NCBI RefSeq assembly: GCF_001975705.1
Contig: NZ_CP015090.1
Location: forward strand, 1 to 64,000
Direction of reading: 5' to 3'
Source of the DNA: Salipiger abyssi
Lineage (GTDB): Bacteria; Pseudomonadota; Alphaproteobacteria; Rhodobacterales; Rhodobacteraceae
DNA length: 64,000 bases
Shown here piece by piece: positions 24,997 to 35,493 of this stretch (positions are counted from its first letter, which is position 1; each line of letters opens with the position of its first letter). A program made the position numbers and the translations under genes. Under the pieces are notes generated by a model. That model searched no databases, was not told the origin of the DNA, and saw only the letters and a program-made list of their open reading frames with translations.

Positions 24997-25969
24997 GACC
25001 TCCGACGCAATGCTCGCGATCCGCGATCTCAAGGTCCATTTCCCGCTCGCCAATGGACAAGTCGTGCGTGCCGTCGATGGCGTCTCGCTCACGCTGCGTC
25101 CGGGCGAAACCGTGGGGCTCGTCGGCGAAAGCGGCTCGGGCAAGACCACCGTCGGCAAGACCGCTCTGCGGCTGGTGCCCGCCACCGATGGCGAAATCCG
25201 TATCGGCGATCTCGATGTGCTGAATGCCTCGGGCCGCGATCTGCGGCGCTTGCGGCGCAAGGCGCAGATCATCTTTCAGGATCCGCATTCCTCGCTGAAC
25301 CCGCGCATGACCATCCGCCGGGCGGTGGCCGAGGGGCTGATCCTCAACACCTCTCTGCGCGGGCGGGTGCTGCGCGAAAAGGTCTCGGACACGCTGATCG
25401 CCATGGGCCTGCCGCCGCAGTTCCACGACCGCTTCCCGCATGAGCTTTCGGGCGGGCAAAAGCAGCGCGTCTGCATCGCCCGCGCGCTGGTGCTCGATCC
25501 CGACCTGCTGGTGCTGGACGAACCCACTTCGGCGCTGGACGTTTCGGTACAGGCGCAGATCCTCGGCGTGCTCAAGGATCTGCGAGCCGAGCGCCCGTCG
25601 CTGACACAGCTTTTCATATCGCACAATCTTGCCGTGATCCGCTTCCTTTGCCAAAGGGTCGCGGTCATGTATCTTGGCAAGATCGTCGAGGAAGGCCCCG
25701 TGGAGCAAGTGTTCAGCGATCCGCGCCACCCTTACACGCGGGCGCTGCTCTCTGCCGTCCCGGTGCCCGAAGCCGGGCGCAGGCCCGACCGCACCCGCCT
25801 GACCGGCGATATCCCGAGCCCGACCGCCGTGCCCAAGGGCTGCGCCTTTCACACCCGCTGCCCGGTGGCGCGCAAGGGACTCTGCGACACCACCCCGCCG
25901 CCGCAGGTCGCGGCGGGCGGCGGTCATGTCGCGCTGTGCCACTTTGCCGGGGAGATGCAGACCACATGA
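24989..25969 (+). CDS. Dpp/Opp-type ABC transporter ATP-binding protein (DppF-like)
   Basis: 326-residue second ATPase of the heterodimer, from the ATG at 24989. Walker A GESGSGKTT, signature LSGGQKQRVCIARAL, Walker B LLVLDEPTSALD, and the C-terminal Cys-rich GCAFHTRCPVARKGLC segment are present. The start overlaps DppD by 8 bases and the stop overlaps the LysR gene's ATGA, so the regulator is translated from the same message. Confidence 0.94.
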   Translation: MSETSDAMLAIRDLKVHFPLANGQVVRAVDGVSLTLRPGETVGLVGESGSGKTTVGKTALRLVPATDGEIRIGDLDVLNASGRDLRRLRRKAQIIFQDPHSSLNPRMTIRRAVAEGLILNTSLRGRVLREKVSDTLIAMGLPPQFHDRFPHELSGGQKQRVCIARALVLDPDLLVLDEPTSALDVSVQAQILGVLKDLRAERPSLTQLFISHNLAVIRFLCQRVAVMYLGKIVEEGPVEQVFSDPRHPYTRALLSAVPVPEAGRRPDRTRLTGDIPSPTAVPKGCAFHTRCPVARKGLCDTTPPPQVAAGGGHVALCHFAGEMQTT

Positions 25970-26919
25970 GTTTTCCGCTCGACCGGCTGGCGCTTCAGCT
26001 CGACTGGAACCTGCTGCGCACCTTCATGGTGATCGTACAGGAGCGGTCGATCACGGCGGCGTCGCAGCGTCTCAACGTCTCGCAACCTTCGGTCTCGGCG
26101 GCCCTGCGCCGGCTCGAAGAGCGGCTCGACCTGCGGCTGGTCGAACGCGGCGGCGGGCAGACCTTTGTGGTGACGCGGGCCGGTGAGGCGGTCTATCGCG
26201 AGGCGCTGGAAATCTATGGCGGTGTCGTGCGGCTGAACGATATTGGCGCTACCGGCGGGCGGGCGCTGTCGGGCAATGTTGTGATCCACCGCTCCTCGCA
26301 TCTGGAGATGGACCGCATCACCCCGGTGCTGGAGGAATTCCGCGCCCAACACCCAAGCGTCACCTTCTCGATCCGCTCCGCCCCCTGCCACGAGGTGGCG
26401 CAGGCGCTGCAACAGCGCGCCTCTTCGGTCGGGTTTTGCACCCGTATCGACCCCGCGATCCAACGGCTGCGCAGCCAGCCGCTCACGCCGCAGGAATTCG
26501 GCGTCTATTGCGGGCCCGACCATCCGCTCTACCGGCGGCAGGAGGCCGACCCGGATCTGCTCGCGGCCTCCGATGTGGTGGGCTACGAAGAGGATCACAT
26601 CGCCGGGGTCCTGTCGTCTCTGGCCGTGTGGCGCGTGCGTCACGGCATCGGTGGACGGTTCATCGCCTCGACCACCGGGATCGTGGATCTGGTCGAACTG
26701 ATCGAGCAGGGCAGGGCCATCGGCTGCATGGCGCGGGGGCACGCCCACCGCTACGGGAGCCGGCTGTGGCAGATACCGGTCAATGCCACGCCTCCGCTGG
26801 TCGACATGTTCTCGGTGATTGATTTCGAACGCCACATGACACCGGTCGAAGCCGCGCTGATCGACCATCTCGAGGGCGAGGGGCTCGCCAGCCGCCCGCG
26901 CCCCCGCTCGGATGTCTGA
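25966..26919 (+). CDS. LysR-family transcriptional regulator
   Basis: 317 residues, start in the ATGA overlap with the DppF-like gene. The N-terminal helix-turn-helix is about 16-75 (LDWNLLRTFMVIVQERSITAASQRLNVSQPSVSAALRRLEERL) and the rest is the inducer-binding domain. LysR genes usually diverge from their targets; here the gene is the last of the operon it probably controls. The only good LysR box nearby is at 20249-20273, more than 5 kb upstream, in front of that operon and of the HyuA/DUF917 unit. Confidence 0.92.
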   Translation: MSFPLDRLALQLDWNLLRTFMVIVQERSITAASQRLNVSQPSVSAALRRLEERLDLRLVERGGGQTFVVTRAGEAVYREALEIYGGVVRLNDIGATGGRALSGNVVIHRSSHLEMDRITPVLEEFRAQHPSVTFSIRSAPCHEVAQALQQRASSVGFCTRIDPAIQRLRSQPLTPQEFGVYCGPDHPLYRRQEADPDLLAASDVVGYEEDHIAGVLSSLAVWRVRHGIGGRFIASTTGIVDLVELIEQGRAIGCMARGHAHRYGSRLWQIPVNATPPLVDMFSVIDFERHMTPVEAALIDHLEGEGLASRPRPRSDV

Positions 26920-27427
26920 GACACCTGTCGCATCAGAAATGGATGGGATCGTCATGGAGCTGACCGTGGAGCAGCGCCGACCCAGTTGCTCCGCCGGTGC
27001 CGCAGTGTTCCTCTTGATCAAGTGCCATCGTCAGTCTGGCGCAAATCCGCAAGAGTGAGCGGAGCAGAGCTGCGTTTCGGTCACGATGTCCTTTCAGCCC
27101 TTAGCGCCCTGACCCGCTTGAAGCGGCGCAGTTCAGAATGGCCCCGGTGTGAACTCACGATGCCTATAAGGTATGTTATGTAATATTAACCGACTTACGA
27201 CTCGCTGCGAAATTCACGATCCGCCATGCACGGATCTGGACGGACCCGCCTCAAATCAAAGTGTTGCGCTCCGCCCGCATTGCCGGCGTCACCGCTGTCA
27301 TGGAAGGCAAAAGCGGTGGCGGTGGCTTTCACGATATGCTGAAACTTGACACGCAAGGGGCGCACGCGGACATTATCTTTACGCCCGAAAAGTTTTTAGA
27401 CGCAAATGCGAGGCAGCAGGCAGCCCA
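26920..27427. other. Unassigned 500-base interval before the LacI gene
   Basis: Non-coding as far as I can see. An AT-rich stretch (27165-27192) contrasts with its surroundings. A 6-bp hairpin GATCCG/CGGATC lies at 27218-27236. A 70-codon frame (27261-27473) overlaps the LacI start and has no recognised family. Near 27378-27392 there is TTTACGCCCGAAAA, resembling half of the LacI operator at 28463. Codon-like structure is absent, so this may be an eroded sequence plus the lacI-type promoter. Confidence 0.4.
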
Positions 27428-28459
27428 ATGCGACCGGATAAAGTCAGGACGATGGAGGAATTCGCCACGCTGAGCGGCATCTCGCGGCCAACGCTGTCGA
27501 AATATTTCAACGACCCGACCTCGGTGCGGCAATCGACGCGCGAGCGGATCGAAGCGGCGCTTCAGCGCTACGATTACACGCCGAACGTCTATGCCATCAA
27601 CCAGAACCGCCCCCTGACGCGGAATATCGGCATCGTCGTGCCCTATCTCGCCGATCCGTTCTTTGCCGAGGTGGCGCGCAATCTCGAACCGCTCTGCGCG
27701 CAGGCCGGATTCAACCCGATCCTGCTCAGCGCGCATGGCGATCCCGACCGGGAAATCGAGAATCTCGAAAGCCTGCGCGGCATCCGGCCGGCCGGCGTGC
27801 TGCTGGCGCCGCTGGGGCGCCGCTCCCGGCGCGACGATCTGGCGGCGTTCTGCGAAGACGTGCCGACGGTGCTCTTCGATTGCGATATCGACGATGTGGG
27901 CGATGCCTATTTCGGCAACAACAACTTTCAAAGCATTGGCTTAATTGTCGAATATCTCAACCGCACCGGCCAGCCGCCGGCGTTTTTCGAGATGCGGCAC
28001 GCGCCGAACCCCAACGCCAACAAGCGCCGCGCCGCCTATGAGGCGGCCATGCGCGCGCTTGGCCACGCGCCGATGATCCTGGCGGCAGAGGGCACCGGCT
28101 GGAATTTCGAAGAGGTCGCCTGCGCCGAGGCCGGGCGCATGATGGCCGCGCGGCGCCTGCCCACCGACACCGTGCTGTGCAGCAACGACCGGCTCGCCAT
28201 CGGCTTTCTCGCCGCCGCTTACGAGCACGGGCTGCGCGTCGGCATCGGTCATGGCCACGCGCTGCGCGTCGCCGGGCACGACGATCATCCCTATGCGCGC
28301 TTCACCTGCCCCGCCCTGACCACCATGTCGCAGGATTACGAATCCATCGCGCGGCAAAGCCTCGATCTGCTGCTCTCGATCATCGGCGCGGGGCAGCGCC
28401 CCGGCAGCAAGGAATGCACGCATTTCGACGGCACGCTGATCCTGCGGAAGTCGGCATAA
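27428..28459 (+). CDS. LacI-family transcriptional regulator of the polyol operon
   Basis: 343 residues from ATG 27428 (an internal ATG at 27452 is possible). The N-terminal helix-turn-helix reads MEEFATLSGISRPTLSKYFN, then the hinge helix VRQSTRERIEAALQRYDYTPN, then a periplasmic-binding-like effector domain starting RNIGIVVPYLADPFFAEV. It is 88 bases upstream of the SmoE-like gene on the same strand, with a perfect LacI-style palindrome in the gap. It most likely represses the transporter and mannitol dehydrogenase genes until a polyol is present. Confidence 0.93.
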   Translation: MRPDKVRTMEEFATLSGISRPTLSKYFNDPTSVRQSTRERIEAALQRYDYTPNVYAINQNRPLTRNIGIVVPYLADPFFAEVARNLEPLCAQAGFNPILLSAHGDPDREIENLESLRGIRPAGVLLAPLGRRSRRDDLAAFCEDVPTVLFDCDIDDVGDAYFGNNNFQSIGLIVEYLNRTGQPPAFFEMRHAPNPNANKRRAAYEAAMRALGHAPMILAAEGTGWNFEEVACAEAGRMMAARRLPTDTVLCSNDRLAIGFLAAAYEHGLRVGIGHGHALRVAGHDDHPYARFTCPALTTMSQDYESIARQSLDLLLSIIGAGQRPGSKECTHFDGTLILRKSA

Positions 28460-28462
28460 ATC

Positions 28463-28474
28463 TTACGCGCGTAA
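28463..28474. promoter_or_regulatory. LacI-type operator TTACGCGCGTAA
   Basis: 12-base perfect palindrome with a central CG, the usual LacI-family operator form, 4 bases after the lacI-type stop. A TTGACG at 28484-28489 lies just downstream as a possible -35, so a bound repressor would block the promoter of the SmoE-like gene at 28548. Confidence 0.75.
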
Positions 28475-28547
28475 AATTTTTAATTGACGCGGCTCGAGGC
28501 GATGGAGTAGGCCAGAGGGATCACATCCAAGGTCAGGGAGGATACGG

Positions 28548-29852
28548 ATGTCACTCAAGCGCGCTCTTTGCGCCACGACGGCGCTCACGCTCTGCTCCAC
28601 CGCGGCCCTCGCGCAGGACAGCAGCATCACCATCGCCACGGTGAACAACGGCGACATGATCCGCATGCAGGGCTATACCGACGAATTTACCGCCGAGACC
28701 GGGATCGGCGTCGAATGGGTCACGCTCGAGGAAAACGTGCTGCGCCAGCGCGTCACCACCGACATCACCACCAAGGGCGGCCAGTTCGACATCATGACCA
28801 TCGGCATGTACGAAACGCCGATCTGGGGCGCGAATGGCTGGCTTGTGCCGCTCGACGATCTCTCGGCGGAGTACGATGCAGACGATATCCTGCCCGCCAT
28901 GGCCGGCGGTCTCAGCCATGACGGCACGCTTTACGCCGCGCCGTTCTATGGCGAAAGCTCGATGATCATGTATCGCACCGACCTGATGGAGGCCGCCGGG
29001 CTCGAAATGCCCGAGTCCCCGACCTGGGAGTTCGTGCGCGAGGCGGCCATCGCGATGACCGACAAGGACAACGAGATCTACGGCGTCTGCCTGCGCGGCA
29101 AGGCCGGCTGGGGCGAGAACATGGCCTTTCTCACCGCCATGTCGAACTCCTTCGGCGGGCGCTGGTTCGATGAGGACTGGCGGCCCCAGTTCGACACCGA
29201 TGCCTGGTCGGAGACGCTGAATTTCTACATCGACCTGATGAACGAGGCCGGCCCTCCGGGTGCCTCCAACAACGGCTTCAACGAGAACCTGTCGCTGTTC
29301 CAGCAGGGCAAATGCGGCATGTGGATCGACGCCACGGTCGCCGCCTCCTTCGTGACCAACCCCGAAGAGTCTTCGGTGGCCGACAGCGTCGGCTTTGCGC
29401 TGGCGCCGAATACCGGGCTCGGCCGCAACGCCAACTGGCTCTGGGCCTGGGCGCTGGGGATCCCGGCGGGCACCGATCAGGAGGCCGAGGCCAAGCAGTT
29501 CATCGAATGGGCGACCTCCAAGGATTACATCCAGCTGGTGGCGGAAAACGAGGGCTGGGCCAACGTGCCGCCGGGCGCGCGCAGCTCGCTCTACGAGACG
29601 CCGGAATACCAGGAGGTGCCCTTTGCCGAGATGACGCTCCAGTCGATCCTGACGGCGGATCCGCTGAATCCGGCGGTCGATCCGGTGCCCTATGTCGGCG
29701 TGCAATTCGCCGCGATCCCGGAATTCGCGGGCATCGCGACCCAGGTCGGCCAGGAATTCTCCGCCGCACTCGCAGGGCAGACGTCGCCCGAAGAGGCGCT
29801 CGAGAACGCCCAGGCCATCGCCTCCGAGGAAATGGAGGCCGCGGGCTACTGA
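28548..29852 (+). CDS. smoE: Polyol (sorbitol/mannitol) ABC transporter substrate-binding protein, SmoE-like
   Basis: Family 1 solute-binding protein, 434 residues with a 22-residue signal peptide (STAALA then QDSS), start behind GGGAGG. The mature N-terminus ITIATVNNGDMIRMQGYTDEFTAETGI and FDIMTIGMYETPIWGANGWL match the SmoE type known from Rhodobacter polyol operons. It heads smoE-F-G-K-mtlK and is followed by a 10-bp hairpin, as expected for the most abundant component. Confidence 0.9.
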   Translation: MSLKRALCATTALTLCSTAALAQDSSITIATVNNGDMIRMQGYTDEFTAETGIGVEWVTLEENVLRQRVTTDITTKGGQFDIMTIGMYETPIWGANGWLVPLDDLSAEYDADDILPAMAGGLSHDGTLYAAPFYGESSMIMYRTDLMEAAGLEMPESPTWEFVREAAIAMTDKDNEIYGVCLRGKAGWGENMAFLTAMSNSFGGRWFDEDWRPQFDTDAWSETLNFYIDLMNEAGPPGASNNGFNENLSLFQQGKCGMWIDATVAASFVTNPEESSVADSVGFALAPNTGLGRNANWLWAWALGIPAGTDQEAEAKQFIEWATSKDYIQLVAENEGWANVPPGARSSLYETPEYQEVPFAEMTLQSILTADPLNPAVDPVPYVGVQFAAIPEFAGIATQVGQEFSAALAGQTSPEEALENAQAIASEEMEAAGY

Positions 29853-29862
29853 CCCCGGCCCC

Positions 29863-29890
29863 GCGGGCAGCGACACAAGGCGCTGCCCGC
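29863..29890 (+). other. Perfect 10-bp stem-loop after the SmoE-like gene
   Basis: GCGGGCAGCG, 8-base loop, CGCTGCCCGC, starting 10 bases after the stop at 29852 in the only long gap (103 bases) of the operon. No T-tract. Likely a 3'-end stabiliser of the binding-protein message. Confidence 0.7.
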
Positions 29891-29955
29891 CCCACCCTTT
29901 CCGCCCCGACTCCCACCGGACAGGCCGCCGCGCCTGAACAGAGAGGCCTTGCGTC

Positions 29956-30822
29956 ATGGCAACCCAGCATTCCCGCTCCGCCGCACGCCTGATGATGACC
30001 CCCGCCGTGGTCCTCCTTCTGGGATGGATGCTCGTGCCGCTCCTGATGACGCTGTGGTTCTCGTTCCGCCGCTACCTGCCGCTGCGCGGCGGCGATCTCG
30101 GCTGGGCGGGCTTCGACAATTACGTGCGTTTCGTCACCTCCAGCGCCTTCTGGCCAAGCGTCCAGACGACCCTGATCCTGGTCGGCGGCGTGCTCGCCAT
30201 CACCATCGCTCTGGGGGTGCTGCTGGCGCTGCTGCTCGACCAGCCGATGTGGGGTCAGGGCGTCGTCCGCATCCTCGTCATCGCGCCGTTCTTTGTCATG
30301 CCTACCGTCTCGGCGCTGGTCTGGAAGAACATGTTCATGGATCCGGTCAACGGCCTGCTCGCGCATCTGTGGCGGTTTTTCGGGGCCGAGCCGGTGGCCT
30401 GGCTCACCGATGTGCCGCTGGCCTCCATCGTGCTCATCGTCTCGTGGCAATGGCTGCCCTTCGCCACGCTGATCCTGCTGACCGCCGTGCAGTCGCTCGA
30501 CAGCGAACAACTCGAAGCCGCCGAGATGGACGGCGCCAGGCCGCTCTCGCGCTTTGCCCATATCATCCTGCCGCATCTGGGCCGGGCGATCACCATCGTT
30601 GTGCTGATCCAGACGATCTTTCTGCTGTCGATCTTCGCCGAGATCTTCGTGACCACCGGCGGCGCCTTCGGCACAAGGACCCTCACCTACCTGATCTTCC
30701 AGCGCGTGCTGGAAAGCCAGAATGTCGGCCTCGGCAGCGCCGGCGGGGTCTATGCCATCATCCTCGCCAATATCGTCGCCATCTTCCTGATGCGCATCGT
30801 CGGCAAGAACCTGGACCGCTGA
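29956..30822 (+). CDS. smoF: Polyol ABC transporter permease, SmoF-like
   Basis: 288-residue inner-membrane permease of the MalF/UgpA type with six hydrophobic segments. The EAA loop is AAEMDGARPLSRFAHIILPHL, which contacts the ATPase. Its N-terminus RLMMTPAVVLLLGWMLVPLLMTLWFSF is a typical first helix. It is followed after 10 bases by the SmoG-like permease. Confidence 0.92.
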   Translation: MATQHSRSAARLMMTPAVVLLLGWMLVPLLMTLWFSFRRYLPLRGGDLGWAGFDNYVRFVTSSAFWPSVQTTLILVGGVLAITIALGVLLALLLDQPMWGQGVVRILVIAPFFVMPTVSALVWKNMFMDPVNGLLAHLWRFFGAEPVAWLTDVPLASIVLIVSWQWLPFATLILLTAVQSLDSEQLEAAEMDGARPLSRFAHIILPHLGRAITIVVLIQTIFLLSIFAEIFVTTGGAFGTRTLTYLIFQRVLESQNVGLGSAGGVYAIILANIVAIFLMRIVGKNLDR

Positions 30823-30832
30823 GGAGGCCCCC

Positions 30833-31663
30833 ATGGCACGCGCAGTCAAATCCCAACGCAAGGTGCTGAACACCGGTCTGGCCTGGACCATCGGTCTGGT
30901 GATCTTCTTCCCGATCCTCTGGACCATCCTCACCAGCTTCAAGACCGAGGCCGAGGCCATCGCCAGCCCGCCGATCTTCCTCAATTTCAGCTGGACGCTC
31001 GAGAATTACGCAGTGGTGCAGGAGCGCTCCGACTACATGCGGTTCCTGATCAACTCGGTGATCATCGCCGGCGGCTCGACCGTTCTGGGCGTGATCGTCG
31101 CGGTGCCGGCGGCCTGGTCCATGGCCTTCGTGCCGAGCGCCCGGACCAAGGACATCCTGCTCTGGATGCTGTCGACCAAGATGCTGCCGGCGGTGGGCGT
31201 GCTCTACCCGATCTACCTGCTGTTCATCCGGCTCGGCATCCTCGACAGCCGCGTCGGGCTGGTCATCGTGGTGATGCTCATCAACCTGCCGATCATCGTC
31301 TGGATGCTCTACACCTATTTCCGCGAGATCCCCGGCGAGATCCTGGAGGCCGCGCGCATGGACGGCGCCGGGCTGCGCGAGGAGATCCTCTATGTGCTCA
31401 CCCCCATGGCGGTGCCCGGGATCGCATCGACCCTGCTGCTGAACTTCATCCTCGCCTGGAACGAGGCGTTCTGGACCCTCAACCTGACGGCGGCCAAGGC
31501 GGCCCCGCTCACCGCCTTCATCGCCAGCTATTCCAGCCCCGAAGGCCTGTTCTACGCCAAACTCAGCGCGGCCTCGACCATGGCCATCGCGCCGATCCTC
31601 ATCCTCGGCTGGTTCAGCCAGAAGCAACTCGTGCGCGGCCTCACCTTCGGCGCGGTCAAGTAA
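30833..31663 (+). CDS. smoG: Polyol ABC transporter permease, SmoG-like
   Basis: 276-residue MalG-type permease starting behind GAGGAGG. Six membrane segments; the EAA loop reads AARMDGAGLREEILYVLTPM. The C-terminal QKQLVRGLTFGAVK is the conserved end of this family. Partner of the SmoF-like protein in the heterodimeric channel. Confidence 0.93.
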   Translation: MARAVKSQRKVLNTGLAWTIGLVIFFPILWTILTSFKTEAEAIASPPIFLNFSWTLENYAVVQERSDYMRFLINSVIIAGGSTVLGVIVAVPAAWSMAFVPSARTKDILLWMLSTKMLPAVGVLYPIYLLFIRLGILDSRVGLVIVVMLINLPIIVWMLYTYFREIPGEILEAARMDGAGLREEILYVLTPMAVPGIASTLLLNFILAWNEAFWTLNLTAAKAAPLTAFIASYSSPEGLFYAKLSAASTMAIAPILILGWFSQKQLVRGLTFGAVK

Positions 31664-31675
31664 AGGAACGAACCC

Positions 31676-32677
31676 ATGGGACAGATCACGCTTGAGAAAG
31701 TGACCAAGAGTTTCGGCGAGGTCGAGGTGATCCCGCCGCTGGACCTGACCATCGAGGACGGCGAGTTCTGCGTCTTCGTCGGCCCCTCGGGCTGCGGCAA
31801 GTCCACGCTGCTGCGGCTGATCGCCGGGCTGGAGGACATCACCTCCGGGGCGGTTCGCATCGACGGTCAGGATGCTTCCGACACGCCGCCGGCCAAGCGC
31901 GGGCTCGCGATGGTGTTCCAGTCCTACGCGCTCTACCCGCATATGAGCGTGCGCAAGAACATCGCCTTTCCGATGCGCATGGCCGGCATCCCCGCCGAAG
32001 AGCAGACCCGTCGCATCGACGCGGCGGCAAAGGCGCTGAACCTCACCGATTATCTCGACCGGCGCCCGGGCCAGCTCTCGGGCGGGCAGCGCCAGCGCGT
32101 CGCCATCGGTCGCGCCATCGTGCGCGAACCCGCCGCCTTCCTCTTCGACGAACCGCTCTCCAATCTCGACGCGGCGCTGCGGGTGGGCATGCGGCTGGAG
32201 ATCAGCGAGCTGCACGAGCGGCTCAAGACCACGATGATCTATGTCACCCACGATCAGGTCGAGGCGATGACCATGGCCGACAAGATCGTGGTGCTGCGCG
32301 CCGGCCGCATCGAGCAGGTGGGCAGCCCGCTGGAGCTCTACCGCGCGCCGCGCAACCTCTTCGTGGCGGGCTTCATCGGCTCGCCCAGGATGAACCTGAT
32401 CGAGGGCGGCGTGGCGCAGCAGAACGGCGCCCACACGCTCGGCATCCGACCCGAACATATCGACGTGGTGGCGGACGGGCCCTGGCAGGGCACCGTCGGC
32501 GTGGCCGAGCATCTGGGCTCCGACACCTTCCTGCATGTGCACGACACCGGGCTGGCCGAGATCCTCACCGTGCGCGCCACCGGCGATATCGAGCTGCGCC
32601 ACGGCGACCGCGTGAACCTCGCCCCGCGCGAGGACCAGCTGCACCGCTTCGGCCCCGACGGGCTGCGGATCGCCTGA
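31676..32677 (+). CDS. smoK: Polyol ABC transporter ATP-binding protein, SmoK-like
   Basis: 333-residue MalK/UgpC-type ATPase. Walker [10 protein letters not shown] near 36-44, signature [16 protein letters not shown], Walker [15 protein letters not shown]-loop [15 protein letters not shown], then the C-terminal TOBE domain (NLIEGGV ... [10 protein letters not shown]). One ATPase serves both permeases. Confidence 0.94.
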   Translation: MGQITLEKVTKSFGEVEVIPPLDLTIEDGEFCVFVGPSGCGKSTLLRLIAGLEDITSGAVRIDGQDASDTPPAKRGLAMVFQSYALYPHMSVRKNIAFPMRMAGIPAEEQTRRIDAAAKALNLTDYLDRRPGQLSGGQRQRVAIGRAIVREPAAFLFDEPLSNLDAALRVGMRLEISELHERLKTTMIYVTHDQVEAMTMADKIVVLRAGRIEQVGSPLELYRAPRNLFVAGFIGSPRMNLIEGGVAQQNGAHTLGIRPEHIDVVADGPWQGTVGVAEHLGSDTFLHVHDTGLAEILTVRATGDIELRHGDRVNLAPREDQLHRFGPDGLRIA

Positions 32678-32713
32678 TGCGTCTCGCAAAGCTCGCAAAG
32701 AAGGAATGAGCCG

Positions 32714-34207
<1,494 letters not shown>

Positions 34208-34262
34208 CCGCGCCGGGCACCTCTCATGGTGGTACCAAACCCTGCCGGCGCAAGCGACGGAC

Positions 34263-35441
34263 TCAGAACGGCAGCCCGATATAGTTCTCGGCCAGGTCGC
34301 GCCGCGCGGCCTCGGATGTCGCCAGATGCGCCAAAGTCGCCTTGCGCATCTGCTCGGCAAAGGCATCCTCGCCATCGAAGCGATGCATCATCGTGGTCAT
34401 CTGCCAGCTGAACCGCATCGCCTTCCAGATCCGCGCCAGCGCGCGGGTGGAATACGCATCGATGCCGGTGGTTCCGGCGCCTTTCACCGCGTCGATCAGC
34501 GCCGAGTACAGGTAATACACATCCGAGGCGGCCAGATTCAGCCCCTTCGCCCCGGTCGGCGGCACGATATGGGCGCTGTCGCCCACAAGAAACAGATTGC
34601 CCCAGCGCAGCGGTTCGGAAACAAAGCTGCGCAGCGGCGCGATGCTCTTCTCGATAGAAGGGCCAGTGACCAGATGCGCGGCGGCCTCCGACGGGATGCG
34701 GCGCGAAAACGCGTCCCAGAAGCGCTGATCCGACCAGTCCTCGACCGTATCGCTCAACGGCACCTGCACGTAATAGCGCACGAGGTTCGCGTTGCGCATG
34801 GAGGCCAGCGCAAAGCCGTGGCGCGAGTTGGAGTAGATCAGCTCGTCATTCACGGGCGGCGTTTCCGACAGGATCCCGAGCCAGCCAAAGGGATAGACCC
34901 GCTCGAACTCCCTGCGTTTCTCGGCGGGGATGGTCTTGCGCGAGACACCGTGGAACCCGTCGCATCCGGCCACATAGAGGCACTCAAGCCGCTTGCGCGC
35001 GCCCTCATGAGTAAATTCGACATAGGATTTCGTCTGATCGAGGTCGTGGATTTCCACATCCGACACCCCGTGCAGCACCGTGGTGCCGGCGGCGTCCTGC
35101 GCCTGATACAGATCCCGTGTCACCTCCGTCTGGCCATAGACCATGACCCGCTTGCCGGTCAGTTCCTTGAAGTCGATATGCACCATCAACTCATCATCGG
35201 TCATGTAGCAGCCGTCATGCGGAATGCCTTCACCATCCATACGCGCGCCGACACCGGCCTCGCGCAGCAGCTCGACGGTGCCCCATTCCAGAATGCCCGC
35301 CCGGATGCGCGACAATACGTGTTCGCGGGTCGAGCGTTCGAGAATGACGGTTTCGACCCCCGCGCTATTGAGCAGCTGGGACAGCAGCAGGCCGGACGGC
35401 CCGCCGCCGATGATGGCGACTTGTGTGGTCAATACGGTCAT
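34263..35441 (-). CDS. pobA: 4-Hydroxybenzoate 3-monooxygenase
   Basis: FAD- and NADPH-dependent aromatic hydroxylase, 392 residues, that turns 4-hydroxybenzoate into protocatechuate. FAD motif GGGPSGLLLSQLL (about 12-24) is followed by ERSTREHVLSRIRAGILEWGT. The second FAD signature GDSAHIVPPTGAKGLNL is near 285. Length and motifs match known PobA throughout. It diverges from an AraC-type gene 52 bases away, the standard pobA-pobR arrangement. Protocatechuate ring-cleavage genes are not in the window, but a 3-oxoadipyl-CoA-type thiolase is. Confidence 0.95.
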   Translation of the reverse strand: MTVLTTQVAIIGGGPSGLLLSQLLNSAGVETVILERSTREHVLSRIRAGILEWGTVELLREAGVGARMDGEGIPHDGCYMTDDELMVHIDFKELTGKRVMVYGQTEVTRDLYQAQDAAGTTVLHGVSDVEIHDLDQTKSYVEFTHEGARKRLECLYVAGCDGFHGVSRKTIPAEKRREFERVYPFGWLGILSETPPVNDELIYSNSRHGFALASMRNANLVRYYVQVPLSDTVEDWSDQRFWDAFSRRIPSEAAAHLVTGPSIEKSIAPLRSFVSEPLRWGNLFLVGDSAHIVPPTGAKGLNLAASDVYYLYSALIDAVKGAGTTGIDAYSTRALARIWKAMRFSWQMTTMMHRFDGEDAFAEQMRKATLAHLATSEAARRDLAENYIGLPF

Positions 35442-35493
35442 GCGCGTCTCCTCCGGTCTGCTGGCAAACTAACCGCGGGGCCGCAGTACCGGA

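Noticed and set aside
27261..27473. 70-codon frame overlapping the LacI gene start
   Set aside because: Overlaps a solid LacI gene, has no Shine-Dalgarno sequence and no recognised family.
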